Shown here: piece after piece, positions 1 through 8,301 of the stretch
Layout: each line of letters starts with the position of its first letter
Position numbering within the stretch: the stretch's first letter is position 1
Assembly (NCBI RefSeq): GCF_008254045.1
Contig: NZ_CP042425.1
Location: forward strand, 2,046,001 to 2,110,000
Direction of reading: 5' to 3'
Origin: Limnoglobus roseus
GTDB lineage: Bacteria; Planctomycetota; Planctomycetia; Gemmatales; Gemmataceae
Length of the DNA: 64,000 bases
The notes under the pieces: generated by a model
Told to the model about the DNA's origin: nothing
Seen by the model: the letters and a program-made list of their open reading frames with translations, nothing else
Databases searched by the model: none
Translations under genes and position numbers: made by a program

Positions 1-1
1 C

Positions 2-1375
2 CTGGCGAGCATTGCCGACCGCGACCAGAAGGTGCAGGCGTTCATGCACGTCGAAGGGGCGAACGCGAAGGCCGTCGCCGCTGTCATCGACGCGAAGCGG
101 AAGAGTGGGGCGAAACTCGGTGCCCTCGCCGGCGTGCCGATCGCCATTAAAGACGTGCTCTGCACGAAGGGCATCCCGACGACGTGCAGCAGCAAGATTC
201 TCGAAGGCTTCGTGCCGCCGTATGACGCGACCGTCGTCGCCCGGTTGAAGGCGGCCGACGCCATCCTGATCGGTAAGACGAACATGGACGAGTTCGCGAT
301 GGGGTCGTCCACCGAGAACAGCGCCTACAAGACCACCCGCAACCCGTGGGACCCGGAACGCATCCCCGGCGGGTCGTCCGGTGGGTCGGCCGCCGCCGTC
401 GCCGCGTGCCTCGCCCCGGTCAGCCTCGGCACCGACACCGGCGGTTCGATCCGCCAACCGGCCAGCCTGTGCGGTATCGTCGGCATCAAACCGACCTACG
501 GCCGCGTCAGCCGGTACGGGATGATCGCGTTCGCGTCGTCGCTCGACCAGATCGGCCCGTTCACGCACGACGTTTACGACAACGCCCTGCTCATGGAAAT
601 CATCAGCGGCTTCGACCCGCACGACGCCACGAGCGTGAACCAACCCGTACCGGCGTACACAAAGACGCTGAACGACAAGGTCGAAGGGCTGCGCATCGGC
701 GTGCCGAAGGAGTTCTTCGGCGAGGGTCTCGATTCCGAAGTCGAAGCCGCGATCCGCACGGCGTTGAAGGAGTACGAGAAGCTCGGCGCGAAGCTGATCG
801 ACGTGTCGCTACCGCACTCGTCCTACGCGGTGTCGGTCTACTACATCGTCGCGACGGCGGAAGCGTCCTCGAACCTCGCCCGGTTCGACGGCATGCACTA
901 CGGCCACCGCACGAAGCAGAAGGCCGACCTGATCGGCACCTACGCCAAGTCCCGCGGTGAAGCCTTCGGCAAGGAAGTGCAACGCCGCATCATGCTCGGC
1001 ACCTACGCCCTCAGCAGCGGCTACAAGGACGCCTACTACCTGAAGGCCCTCAAGGTCCGCCGGCTGATCAAGAACGACTTCGACGCGGCCTTCGAGAAGT
1101 GCGACGTCATCATGGGGCCGACCGCTCCGACGGCCGCGTTCAAGAAGGGCGAAAAGAGCGACAACCCGCTGGCAATGTACCTCAGCGACATCTACACGAT
1201 CAGTTGCAACCTCGCCGGCATCGCCGGCCTGAGCATCCCGTGCGGGTTCACGAAGACGAACCTGCCGATCGGCCTGCAACTGCTGTCGCCGCCGTTCGAC
1301 GAGGAGCGCATGCTCCGAGTCGCCCGCATGTACGAGGCCGCCACCGACTGGCACACGAAGCGGCCGACGGTGTAG
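2..1375 (+). CDS. gatA: Aspartyl/glutamyl-tRNA amidotransferase subunit A (5' truncated by window edge)
   Basis: Subunit A of the GatCAB complex, the cytoplasmic amidase that converts misacylated Glu-tRNA(Gln) or Asp-tRNA(Asn) to the amide form. The frame is open from base 2 ([14 protein letters not shown]...), so the N-terminus lies outside the window and the GTG at 32 is not the true start. The amidase signature is complete: the catalytic lysine is in VPIAIKDVL, followed by the [10 protein letters not shown] loop and [13 protein letters not shown], which carries the cis-serine and nucleophilic serine. The C-terminus ends on [20 protein letters not shown], as GatA proteins do. About 458 residues are visible against a usual length near 485. 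No gatB or gatC is visible downstream. Confidence 0.97.
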   Translation: MASIADRDQKVQAFMHVEGANAKAVAAVIDAKRKSGAKLGALAGVPIAIKDVLCTKGIPTTCSSKILEGFVPPYDATVVARLKAADAILIGKTNMDEFAMGSSTENSAYKTTRNPWDPERIPGGSSGGSAAAVAACLAPVSLGTDTGGSIRQPASLCGIVGIKPTYGRVSRYGMIAFASSLDQIGPFTHDVYDNALLMEIISGFDPHDATSVNQPVPAYTKTLNDKVEGLRIGVPKEFFGEGLDSEVEAAIRTALKEYEKLGAKLIDVSLPHSSYAVSVYYIVATAEASSNLARFDGMHYGHRTKQKADLIGTYAKSRGEAFGKEVQRRIMLGTYALSSGYKDAYYLKALKVRRLIKNDFDAAFEKCDVIMGPTAPTAAFKKGEKSDNPLAMYLSDIYTISCNLAGIAGLSIPCGFTKTNLPIGLQLLSPPFDEERMLRVARMYEAATDWHTKRPTV

Positions 1376-1384
1376 GATGGGGGC

Positions 1385-1579
1385 ATGGCGTTCACGGACA
1401 TCTTGCCCTTCGCCCTCCTCGCGCTCTCGTCGATCGCGGTGCCGCTGATGCTGTTCGTCGCGTTTCGCGCGTTGAAGCGGCGAGATGAATCGCGAGAACC
1501 AACGGCCGCCCCCCGGCACTCGCCGCGCAAGCAGGCGAAGCGGCCGGCGGGGCGTTCCCCGCGATTCCCCGGCCGCTGA
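1385..1579 (+). CDS. Small single-pass membrane protein, hypothetical
   Basis: A 64-residue ORF that begins 9 bases after gatA. The N-terminal half (ILPFALLALSSIAVPLMLFVAF) is one clear hydrophobic helix. The C-terminal half is strongly basic and proline-rich (KRRDESREP...RKQAKRPAGRSPRF), so an inside-facing basic tail is likely. I do not recognise a family. The short distance to gatA suggests co-transcription. It could be a spurious ORF in GC-rich DNA, but the clean membrane segment argues for a real small gene. Confidence 0.5.
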   Translation: MAFTDILPFALLALSSIAVPLMLFVAFRALKRRDESREPTAAPRHSPRKQAKRPAGRSPRFPGR

Positions 1580-1659
1580 TCGGCTGAAATTTTGATGGCA
1601 CTTCCCGCGGTCGGGGGGGGGAGGACGCGGCGGTTGTCCGTCCCCACTCGGAAGCCGCC

Positions 1660-1737
1660 ATGCCCGTCAAAGTCTACTGCGAAGTGTGCAACAGGTCGTA
1701 CCCCATCGACCTCGTCGGCATCCCGGCGATCATGTGA
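1660..1737 (+). CDS. Very short ORF with CxxC motif, coupled to the next gene
   Basis: A 25-codon ORF (MPVKVYCEVCNRSYPIDLVG...) with a CEVC pair, like the first half of a small zinc ribbon. Its TGA stop overlaps the ATG of the next ORF (TGATG at 1735-1739), the arrangement of translational coupling. It may instead be the 5' part of a zinc-ribbon gene broken by a frameshift into the next frame. No function is assigned. Confidence 0.3.
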   Translation: MPVKVYCEVCNRSYPIDLVGIPAIM

Positions 1738-1979
1738 TGCGGCGGACCATCGGGGCCGTCGCGGGAGAATTGCCGCTGCTGACGTTGCTGTTGGTGGCGT
1801 TCCGCACGAATTTTATCTTCACGCGGGTGGCCGACGGGGAAAAGCTCGGCGAGTTCAACCACCGGGCGACGCTGATGGACCGTTACGTGCTAGACCTGAC
1901 GGCCGATGAGGAGCGCGAGATCGACCGCCGCATCGCCGTGGCGATGGGCGTGCTGCTGGACACGGGCGAAATGCGGTGA
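1737..1979 (+). CDS. Hypothetical protein, 80 aa
   Basis: The start chosen is the ATG at 1737, which overlaps the stop of the preceding mini-ORF. The protein has a hydrophobic stretch near residues 12-24 (LPLLTLLLVAFRTNFIF). A charged C-terminal half follows (LMDRYVLDLTADEEREIDRRIAVAMGVLLDTGEM) and looks like a helical tail. I do not recognise a family. It may form one coding unit with the CxxC mini-ORF if a frameshift separates them. Confidence 0.4.
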   Translation: MRRTIGAVAGELPLLTLLLVAFRTNFIFTRVADGEKLGEFNHRATLMDRYVLDLTADEEREIDRRIAVAMGVLLDTGEMR

Positions 1980-1990
1980 CGGCAGGATTT

Positions 1991-2026
1991 TCGGGCCTGA
2001 AGGGCATGTTCTGTCAGCCCAGGCCG
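1991..2026 (+). repeat. Dispersed 36-bp repeat, copy 1
   Basis: This 36-bp stretch matches the reverse complement of 40893-40928 with three mismatches. Shared landmarks are tcgggcctgaagggca and tcagcccagg. The copies are about 39 kb apart and both lie in non-coding DNA at edges of accessory regions. Confidence 0.7.
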
Positions 2027-2197
2027 AAGGGCTAGGGCAGGAATGTGATCCTCCCCGGTCCCGAAGCCTTCGCAAGTCGCAATTCCGGAACGAGATAATT
2101 CGACCGTTTCCCCGGCATGTAACGGTGCCGGGCCTCGCGTTGCCCTCGGATTGCTAACCACAGGGCATTCGCGTGGCACCCGTGGGGAGACAATTCT

Positions 2198-3436
2198 ATG
2201 GCCTCTTTGCAGCAACGTCAGGGCTGGTTCCACCTCCTGTTCCGGTACCGGGGCAAGCAGCACAGCCACGCCCTCAAGACCAAGGACCGCCGCGAGGCCG
2301 AAGCTCTCCGCGGCACGGTGGACCGCCTGCTCATCCGCATCCGCAACCAGGAGTTCCCAGCCCCGCCCGCCCACGCCGACGTGGCCGCGTACCTACTCGC
2401 CGGCGGGAAGGTTCCCGTCCGGGTCGAGCCGGCGGCGGTTGCCGTCACCTTGAAGGACCTCGCCGACCGGTACCTCGCCGCCCACGCCAACGGGGCGATG
2501 GAGGCGAACAGTCTCGACACGGCCCGGCTGCACCTCAAGCACGTCCGGGCGGTCTTGGGCGAGCGGTTCGTCGCCCGCGAGCTGACCGCCCGCGAGTTAC
2601 AGGGCTACCTCGACACGCGGGGGCGGGCGACGGGGAAGCGGAAGCGGCCGTTGTCGCCGGTGACGCTGAGGAAGGAGATGTCCACCGTGCGGGCGGTGTG
2701 GAATTGGGGCGTCCGCGTGCAGTTGATCGAGGGGGCGTACCCCGGCCGGGGCCTGACCTACCCGAAGGGAGACGAGAAGCCGCCGTTCCAGACGCGGGAC
2801 GAGATCGAGCGGAAGATCGCCCGCGGCGGGCTGACGGCGGGGCAAGCCCGCGAGTTGTGGGACTGCTGGTTCCTGACCAAGGCCGACCTCGCGGCGTTTC
2901 TGGCAATGGCAAAGGCTTCCGCCGCCGAACCGTTTCTGTATCCGATGATCGCGTTCGCCGCTCACAGCGGAGTGAGACGGTCCGAGTTAATGCGGTTGCA
3001 AATCGACGACGTGGACCTGGACGCGAACTCGGCGGTGGTCCGGGAGCGGAAGCGGGTCCGCGGGCACCGATCCACCCGTCGCGTGCCGCTCTCGGGCTTT
3101 CTCAAGGGAGCCGTGCAAGACTGGCTAACGCGGCACCCGGGCGGGCCGTTCCTGTTCTGTCGGCGACCGGCCGGCCGTGGCGGGACGTCGCCCGAGCCGC
3201 TGCGGGCGGCGGACGCAAAGCAGGCGTTCCGCAAGATGGTGCGGGGCACTCCGTGGGAAACGCTGCGCGGGTGGCACGTCCTCCGGCACTCCTTCATCAG
3301 CATCTGCGCGGCCGAGCGGGTTGACCAGCGGGTGTTGCAATCGTGGGTTGGACACGTGTCCGCGGAAATGCACTCGCGATATCTGCACGTCATTCCGAAC
3401 GTTGAGCAGCAGATCATCACCGGCGTGTTCGGTTGA
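2198..3436 (+). CDS. Tyrosine recombinase / phage-type integrase
   Basis: A 412-residue site-specific recombinase. An N-terminal SAM-like core-binding region (about residues 85-170, DLADRYLAAHANGAMEANS...) precedes the catalytic domain. The first arginine lies in HSGVRRSELMRL near residue 258. The H-x-x-R box is HVLRHSF near residue 362. The second histidine is in SWVGHVSAEM and the nucleophilic tyrosine in MHSRYLHV near residue 397, so the full R-H-R-H-Y set is present. The ATG at 2198 is preceded by a GGGGAGA ribosome-binding site at about 2184. It opens the accessory region that holds a plasmid-like rep/par module and many IS fragments, so it is a good candidate for the enzyme that integrated part of it. 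Confidence 0.92.
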   Translation: MASLQQRQGWFHLLFRYRGKQHSHALKTKDRREAEALRGTVDRLLIRIRNQEFPAPPAHADVAAYLLAGGKVPVRVEPAAVAVTLKDLADRYLAAHANGAMEANSLDTARLHLKHVRAVLGERFVARELTARELQGYLDTRGRATGKRKRPLSPVTLRKEMSTVRAVWNWGVRVQLIEGAYPGRGLTYPKGDEKPPFQTRDEIERKIARGGLTAGQARELWDCWFLTKADLAAFLAMAKASAAEPFLYPMIAFAAHSGVRRSELMRLQIDDVDLDANSAVVRERKRVRGHRSTRRVPLSGFLKGAVQDWLTRHPGGPFLFCRRPAGRGGTSPEPLRAADAKQAFRKMVRGTPWETLRGWHVLRHSFISICAAERVDQRVLQSWVGHVSAEMHSRYLHVIPNVEQQIITGVFG

Positions 3437-3551
3437 AGGGGAGGGGCCGCCACGCCGGCCATGGTCATCCGGGCCGACTCGGCAATTGAAAAGTCGTGGC
3501 GGGCTGGCGCCCGCCACGACGTCACCTGTTACGGTCGGAGCAAATGTCTGC

Positions 3552-4496
3552 CTACGCGGGCGGGGTTCCCTCCGGCGATTGTCCTCCGGCCGGTTTGCGC
3601 TTCGTACGGCGTTCGCGGGCGGGTGGGACGGCATACCCGGCCGCCGTGGCGCGGGCCGCCAAGACTTGGCGGACCGTTAAGAAGGTTCGCCGGACAGACC
3701 TCACGGCGGCGGCGAATGCCGCGCCGCCCTCGGGAATCGGCTTCCCGTGGCCGTCGGTGACGAGCGTGCGGACGGCCGCGGGGTAGGCGGCCTTGACGCC
3801 GTGCCGGACGCGGTGGGCCTGCACCGCGTCGAAGATTTGCACCTCCCGCGGGTCGAGGGCGGCGCGCGCCTGGTCCAGGATGTCCGCGAGTTCGGCCGCC
3901 GTCGCCGCCTCGTCCGGCCGCGGCCCGCCGTCTACCTTCTCCGCGGGGACGGGGCCGCCCGACACGAACATCTTCGGGCGGTCCTTCGCGTCTTCACCCG
4001 ATTGCTTGGGGCGGCCGTGGCCGACCTTGGGGTTCAGTCTCTTGTACGACCGCGAGCCGTACTTCCGGGCGGTCACCGCCAACACTTGCTCGATCCGGAC
4101 TTGGAGGTCCGGCACCGTTTGCACGTCGCCCGAATTGACCATGCGAACCAGCGCGGCCATCGCCGCCTCGAACGCCACCGGGAGGTAGTCGGCGAGGAGC
4201 GACAGGTTCCGGCGGGTCCACGCCGTCCCGAGGTACCCGGCCCGGTCCCGGAGCAACAGGTCCGTCACCGTTTTGCCCTTGCGACAGTCGAGGGCCCGCG
4301 TCACCGGCTCGACCAGGGCGGGCGGGAACTCGCCGGGGAGGAACCGGCCCCGGTAGGACTGGTGCCCGCTTAGCGTCTCCGGGGCTCGGCCGCTGTCGCG
4401 GGGGGGCCCCGGTCGGCCCGAAATCGGGCTCGCGGCCGCGGGGGTCAACCCCGCGACCAACGTCCGCTTCGTCAGCGTCCACATCTTCGTTGCCAT
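3552..4496 (-). CDS. Hypothetical protein, 314 aa
   Basis: A protein of balanced composition that I cannot place. The N-terminus is basic (MATKMWTLTKRTLVAG). A central helical part (FEAAMAALVRMVNSGDVQTVPDLQVRIEQVLAV) is followed by a linker rich in K, P and G. Then comes LDPREVQIFDAVQAHRVRHG, which vaguely recalls the helix-turn-helix entry of sigma-factor region 4, but too weakly to claim. The C-terminal tail is basic and disordered (ARERRTKRKPAGGQSP). It lies on the same strand as the 127-aa gene and the Roco gene, separated from the former by about 250 bp. It faces the integrase gene tail to tail. Confidence 0.6.
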   Translation of the reverse strand: MATKMWTLTKRTLVAGLTPAAASPISGRPGPPRDSGRAPETLSGHQSYRGRFLPGEFPPALVEPVTRALDCRKGKTVTDLLLRDRAGYLGTAWTRRNLSLLADYLPVAFEAAMAALVRMVNSGDVQTVPDLQVRIEQVLAVTARKYGSRSYKRLNPKVGHGRPKQSGEDAKDRPKMFVSGGPVPAEKVDGGPRPDEAATAAELADILDQARAALDPREVQIFDAVQAHRVRHGVKAAYPAAVRTLVTDGHGKPIPEGGAAFAAAVRSVRRTFLTVRQVLAARATAAGYAVPPARERRTKRKPAGGQSPEGTPPA

Positions 4497-4745
4497 GCTC
4501 GATCTCCCCCAAGGGTCCGTGGATGGCTCCGGATCGCGCGACCCGGGGCTTGTGCCCCGCGCGAAAGCCGACTACCCTGGGAGTGCTGCCGCTTCCGAGG
4601 GGTTTCGGCCGTTCGGGGCTTCGGAGCAGGCCGCCCGGCAAGGCGGCCTGCTCTCGTTACATGCCCACACGTTACCGGATTCGATCCCCTTGAAAATCGT
4701 GTTCGGGCAGATTGAGACGGGTGTTCGGCGGCCCCGAACACCCCC

Positions 4746-5129
4746 TCACCGCCGACGGCCGGCCTGGTGAGCGGCTTGGTCCTCAAAACCGCGGACCAAC
4801 TGCGCGGTGTGCTTCGCGCCCGTCGCGACGCCGTACGCCTGGTAGAACTCGGTCAAGTCTTTCAAGCACTCGGACCGGCTCATGCCGGCCCCCTTTTGCC
4901 GATTGGCTGAACGTCCGGCGGCGTGGTCGAACGCTGAGCGGGCGAGGAGCCGTTCCAGGTACACGATGGTGTCGAGGAAGAAGGTTGGATCGGAACCTGC
5001 GTCGGCGAACCGCCGCCCGCCCTCGGCGTCGAACCGGTCGGGGTGGGCGCGGCGGAGGGCCGCGACGTCGATGCGGTCGCTGGGGAAGCGGATGGACGCG
5101 TAGTCCACGGTTTCGGAAGGGGAGGGCAT
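4746..5129 (-). CDS. Hypothetical protein, 127 aa
   Basis: Starts at ATG 5129, 71 bases after the Roco gene stop on the same strand, so the two may be co-transcribed. The sequence looks like a genuine folded protein (FPSDRIDVAALRRAHPDRF, DPTFFLDTIVYLERLLARS, CLKDLTEFYQAYGVATGAKH). It is predicted mostly helical with no membrane segment. I do not recognise the family. It is chosen over the overlapping frame at 4783-5190, which is arginine/proline-rich shadow sequence. Confidence 0.5.
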   Translation of the reverse strand: MPSPSETVDYASIRFPSDRIDVAALRRAHPDRFDAEGGRRFADAGSDPTFFLDTIVYLERLLARSAFDHAAGRSANRQKGAGMSRSECLKDLTEFYQAYGVATGAKHTAQLVRGFEDQAAHQAGRRR

Positions 5130-5200
5130 TCGGACGGGCGGACAGGAGTTGGCTACGCTTGAACTTGCCCGAACCGATGCCCGATGTCAACCGTTGCTTC

Positions 5201-8125
5201 TCATACGAACTCGTCCAACGGTTCCGGCCAGTGGGGCAACTTGCCTTCGGCCTGGAGGAATGCCCGGGTGGCCTTCCACGCCCGCCGGCCGTCGTCCGTC
5301 AGTACGGCGGGTACCCCGCCCGGCGATCCGTCGTTCTCGCCTCGGTCGAGCAAGGTAACCTGTTTCACCCGGAAGTACTGCGTAAAGACTTTGGTTTCGA
5401 GCACTCCGACGTATTTCCAGAGCGTCGACTTGTGAAACCCGTGAAGGTCTTCCGGGCACTGGCTTGCGCTTAATTCTTCTAGGTATCCGAAGACCTTGTT
5501 GACCGACTTGTAACGCTTCCCCAAGAGTCCGCACCCGATCAGATAGAAGCCGAGGAGTTCGCAGAGGTGACGGTGGGCGACTCCCAATCGCACCAAACCG
5601 CCCTCCTCCGGGGGCGGGCGTTCCGGCTTCAGCCGCTCCTCCGGCTTCCCGCCCCCCGGTCGTTCCGGGGCGACCGCGTTCGGCCCCCGATCGTCCCACA
5701 CGACCCGCAGAGGTTGGCCGCAAGGAACCTTCGCCAACATTTTCACGAGCGTTTCCAGCAGTTTCGCCGCGTCGCCGTCGCGGGCCTCCAGACGGATGGC
5801 GTTTCCCTGCGTGCGGACGAGGGCTTCACTCTTTGTGGCGGCGTCGCGGAGCCAACACCCGTACCGCCAGTACTCGGCGCGGTCGCCCGCGACCCGGCCG
5901 ATGCTCGATAGGAACCCGCGGGCGATGCCGTCGTGCAACACGGTGTACGGGACGGTCACGCCCGCGTCCGGCGGCCGTGGCCACCAGGCGTACTGCGTTA
6001 ACGGGCCGTCCTCCCACCGCGGAAGGAGGTCCGGGGCAATGTACAGCCCGTCGTAGGGATACGAGGCTTGCCCCTCGGGGTCCGCCCGGAAGCAAATGCC
6101 GCACTGTTCCATAAAACTCAGGTACGTCCGCTGATCGGTCTGAGACTCTTCCTCCTTCGGCCAGAAGAAGCGTTCCAAGTCGCTCCGGCGGAACCTCCTC
6201 CTCTTGTCGGAGACCTCCTGCCGGAACGCTTCCCCCTTCGTGCGGTCGAAGATGGCGTACACTTTCTCCAACACCCACGCTTGATCGACAACGATCCGGT
6301 CGCCGAAAATGCCGTCCCGATAGAACACGACCCCCATTTGGTGCAAGGCGTCACGGAGGACGACGGCGTTCGCCTCGCACCCGTGCCGTTTGCAGATGGT
6401 TTGGAACTCCTCCTGGGTGAGGGTGGGTTGTTTTTTCTTGCCCGGACGGACCCGGACGGCGTCCCGGACCTTGACCCAACTTGCCGGCAACGGCGGTTGG
6501 GGGTGGTCCCGGAGCAACTTCTCGACGGCACATTTCAGGGTGAACAGGAAGTGATCCAACCCGTAGGGGGCTTTGGAGCTCGCGCGGATGATCCTCGACA
6601 CCTGGGGGAACTGGCGGGCGGGCGGGGCGGCGTTCGGTTCTTCCCACGCGGGGGCCTCGTCGTCCCGGCTTTGGACGAGCAGCACGGGGCTGTGAACGGT
6701 CCCGGAGGAGCCGGCTTCCTGCCGTAGGTAGGCGAACCAGTACGACAGCCGCCGGTTCTGCATCTCGAACCCGCCCTCGCGGACGATCTCATCGTTCTCG
6801 GTCGTGTGCGAGAAGAGGAGGGCGTAGACGGCCGGCTCGCGCAGGAACAGGGCGTGGGTGCTGTGATAGATGTCCTGCCCGCCGAAGTCCCAAATGCCGA
6901 GCCGAACCGGGTGGGGCAGTCCCCAGTCCTTGTGGGGCGTGCGGTACGTGGTGATCTGGACGCCGTGCGTGGAGCGAAGCTTTTCCCGTTCGATCCCGTC
7001 AAACGTTTTGCCCTGGAGCCGCCGCACAAAGTAGCTTTTGCCGGCCCCCCCGTTGCCCAGAACGAAGAGCCTGATCTCGGCGTCCGGCTTTGCATCGGGG
7101 CCGCAGGCGTCGAGATACTGGCGGACCGATTCCAGGCAGTTGTCAGAACTACGTTCGCCACAGACCGACGGGTGCACGTCGTGGAAGCGTGTGCCATAGA
7201 GATAAAGGTTTTTCAACTCCGGCAAGGTGTCATGCAATCGACCGAACGACGTTGCACCAGTTGAATTGAGACGGAGTGTCGTGAGGCGGGGGAGCTTCGC
7301 CAGCGGCCCCAGGTCCGATACCCTATCGCAATTACTCAGGTCCAGCGTGGTGAGGCGGGCGAGGTTCGCCAGCGGCCCCAGGTCCGACACCCCATAGCAA
7401 CTACTCAGGTTCAGCGTGGTGAGGCGGGCGAGGTTCGCCAGCGGCCCCAGGTCCGATACCCTATCGCAATTACTCAGGTCCAGCGTGGTGAGGCGGGCGA
7501 GGTTCGCCAGCGGTCCCAGGTCCGACACCCTTTCGCCGACATGAAGGTCCAGCGTGGTGAGGCGGGCGAGGTTCGCCAGCGGCCCCAGGTCCGATACCCT
7601 ATCGCAGTAACGAAAGTCCAGCGTGGTGAGGCGGGCGAGGTTCGCCAGCGGCCCCAGGTCCGACACCCCATAGCAACCACCGAGGTTCAGTTCGGTGAGG
7701 CGGTCGAGTTTCGCGAGTGGCCCCAGGTCCGACACCCTATAGCAACTATTTAGGTTCAGTTCGGCGAGGCAGGCGAGCTTCGCCAGCGGTCCCACGTCCG
7801 ATACCTGTGTGCAGCCACTATAGTGGACCCCGAAACTGAGACCGCCAGGTAAGCTACTCTGGCGGCCCTCGGAGGTGGTCCTGATGACGGCGAAGCGGAA
7901 GACCCACACGGCGGCGTTCAAAGCCCAGGTCGCTCTGGCCGCGGTGAAGGGCGACAAGACGGTCAACGAGTTGGCCGCCCACTTCGGCGTCCACCCGACC
8001 CTCATCCACGGGTGGAAGAAGCAACTCCTGGCCGGGGCCGAGGCCGTGTTCGCCGCCGGAGCGAAGGCGGTCGCCCCCGGCGACGACCAGACACCCGCGC
8101 TGTACGAGCAGATCGGCCGGCTCAA
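5201..8125 (-). CDS. LRR-Roco (Ras-of-complex/COR) GTPase; 5' end interrupted by IS3-family element
   Basis: Leucine-rich-repeat Roco GTPase. In order, N to C: about eight 23-residue LRRs (VSDLGPLANLARLTTLDL...). A Roc GTPase domain follows with P-loop GNGGAGKSYF and switch motif WDFGGQDIYHSTHALFL; VQSRDD stands where the NKxD specificity motif is expected. A COR-like region comes next (RIVVDQAWVLEKVYAIFDR...RSDLERFFWP). Last is an unassigned C-terminal domain beginning near RLGVAHRHLCELLGFY. Roco proteins act as dimeric GTP switches; the bacterial role is mostly unknown. Homologous sequence stops at about 7822. The first ~101 codons of the open frame are antisense to the inserted transposase and begin at a TTG. 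The lost 5' end continues at 9053 to about 9145 in the same frame (MIRAIVRV...MANYSGC...). The gene is either truncated or read from an IS-derived start. Confidence 0.85.
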   Translation of the reverse strand: MSRPICSYSAGVWSSPGATAFAPAANTASAPARSCFFHPWMRVGWTPKWAANSLTVLSPFTAARATWALNAAVWVFRFAVIRTTSEGRQSSLPGGLSFGVHYSGCTQVSDVGPLAKLACLAELNLNSCYRVSDLGPLAKLDRLTELNLGGCYGVSDLGPLANLARLTTLDFRYCDRVSDLGPLANLARLTTLDLHVGERVSDLGPLANLARLTTLDLSNCDRVSDLGPLANLARLTTLNLSSCYGVSDLGPLANLARLTTLDLSNCDRVSDLGPLAKLPRLTTLRLNSTGATSFGRLHDTLPELKNLYLYGTRFHDVHPSVCGERSSDNCLESVRQYLDACGPDAKPDAEIRLFVLGNGGAGKSYFVRRLQGKTFDGIEREKLRSTHGVQITTYRTPHKDWGLPHPVRLGIWDFGGQDIYHSTHALFLREPAVYALLFSHTTENDEIVREGGFEMQNRRLSYWFAYLRQEAGSSGTVHSPVLLVQSRDDEAPAWEEPNAAPPARQFPQVSRIIRASSKAPYGLDHFLFTLKCAVEKLLRDHPQPPLPASWVKVRDAVRVRPGKKKQPTLTQEEFQTICKRHGCEANAVVLRDALHQMGVVFYRDGIFGDRIVVDQAWVLEKVYAIFDRTKGEAFRQEVSDKRRRFRRSDLERFFWPKEEESQTDQRTYLSFMEQCGICFRADPEGQASYPYDGLYIAPDLLPRWEDGPLTQYAWWPRPPDAGVTVPYTVLHDGIARGFLSSIGRVAGDRAEYWRYGCWLRDAATKSEALVRTQGNAIRLEARDGDAAKLLETLVKMLAKVPCGQPLRVVWDDRGPNAVAPERPGGGKPEERLKPERPPPEEGGLVRLGVAHRHLCELLGFYLIGCGLLGKRYKSVNKVFGYLEELSASQCPEDLHGFHKSTLWKYVGVLETKVFTQYFRVKQVTLLDRGENDGSPGGVPAVLTDDGRRAWKATRAFLQAEGKLPHWPEPLDEFV
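7276..7803 (-). repeat. Tandem 69-bp leucine-rich-repeat units
   Basis: About eight near-identical 69-bp units inside the Roco gene, each encoding VSDLGPLANLARLTTLDL plus five variable residues. DNA identity between central units is very high, and the variation is concentrated in the SNCDR/SSCYG/FRYCDR positions. That pattern suggests recent unit duplication with selection on one face. Confidence 0.85.
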
Positions 8126-8171
8126 GGTCGAGCTCGACTGGGTGAAAAAAAAAGCTGCGACGTTCGGTTGA
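7884..8171 (+). CDS. IS3-family transposase OrfA
   Basis: A 95-residue OrfA with the DNA-binding helix-turn-helix typical of the family (FKAQVALAAVKGDKTVNELAAHFGVHPTLIHGWKKQLL), then a helical region (LYEQIGRLKVELDWVKKK) that usually makes the leucine-zipper contact. The ATG at 7884 is preferred over the GTG at 7875 because GGAGG at 7871-7875 sits 8 bases before it. The frame ends just after a run of nine A residues (8145-8153), where the product is expected to be fused to OrfB. Confidence 0.9.
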   Translation: MTAKRKTHTAAFKAQVALAAVKGDKTVNELAAHFGVHPTLIHGWKKQLLAGAEAVFAAGAKAVAPGDDQTPALYEQIGRLKVELDWVKKKAATFG

Positions 8172-8301
8172 CGACCTGCGGCCGCTGATCGACCCCGGGC
8201 ACGCCGACCTGAGCGTCCGTCGGCAGTGCCAACTGGTCGGGCTCGGCCGGGCCACGTACTACCGGGGGCCGGCCGAGGAGTCGGCCGACAACCTGGCCCT
8301 C

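Noticed and set aside
3552..4496. Sigma-factor-like regulator
   Set aside because: Only one short segment (LDPREVQIF...) resembles region 4; the rest does not fit, so it is left as hypothetical.
7276..7803. CRISPR or minisatellite reading of the 69-bp repeats
   Set aside because: The repeats encode in-frame leucine-rich repeats of the Roco protein.
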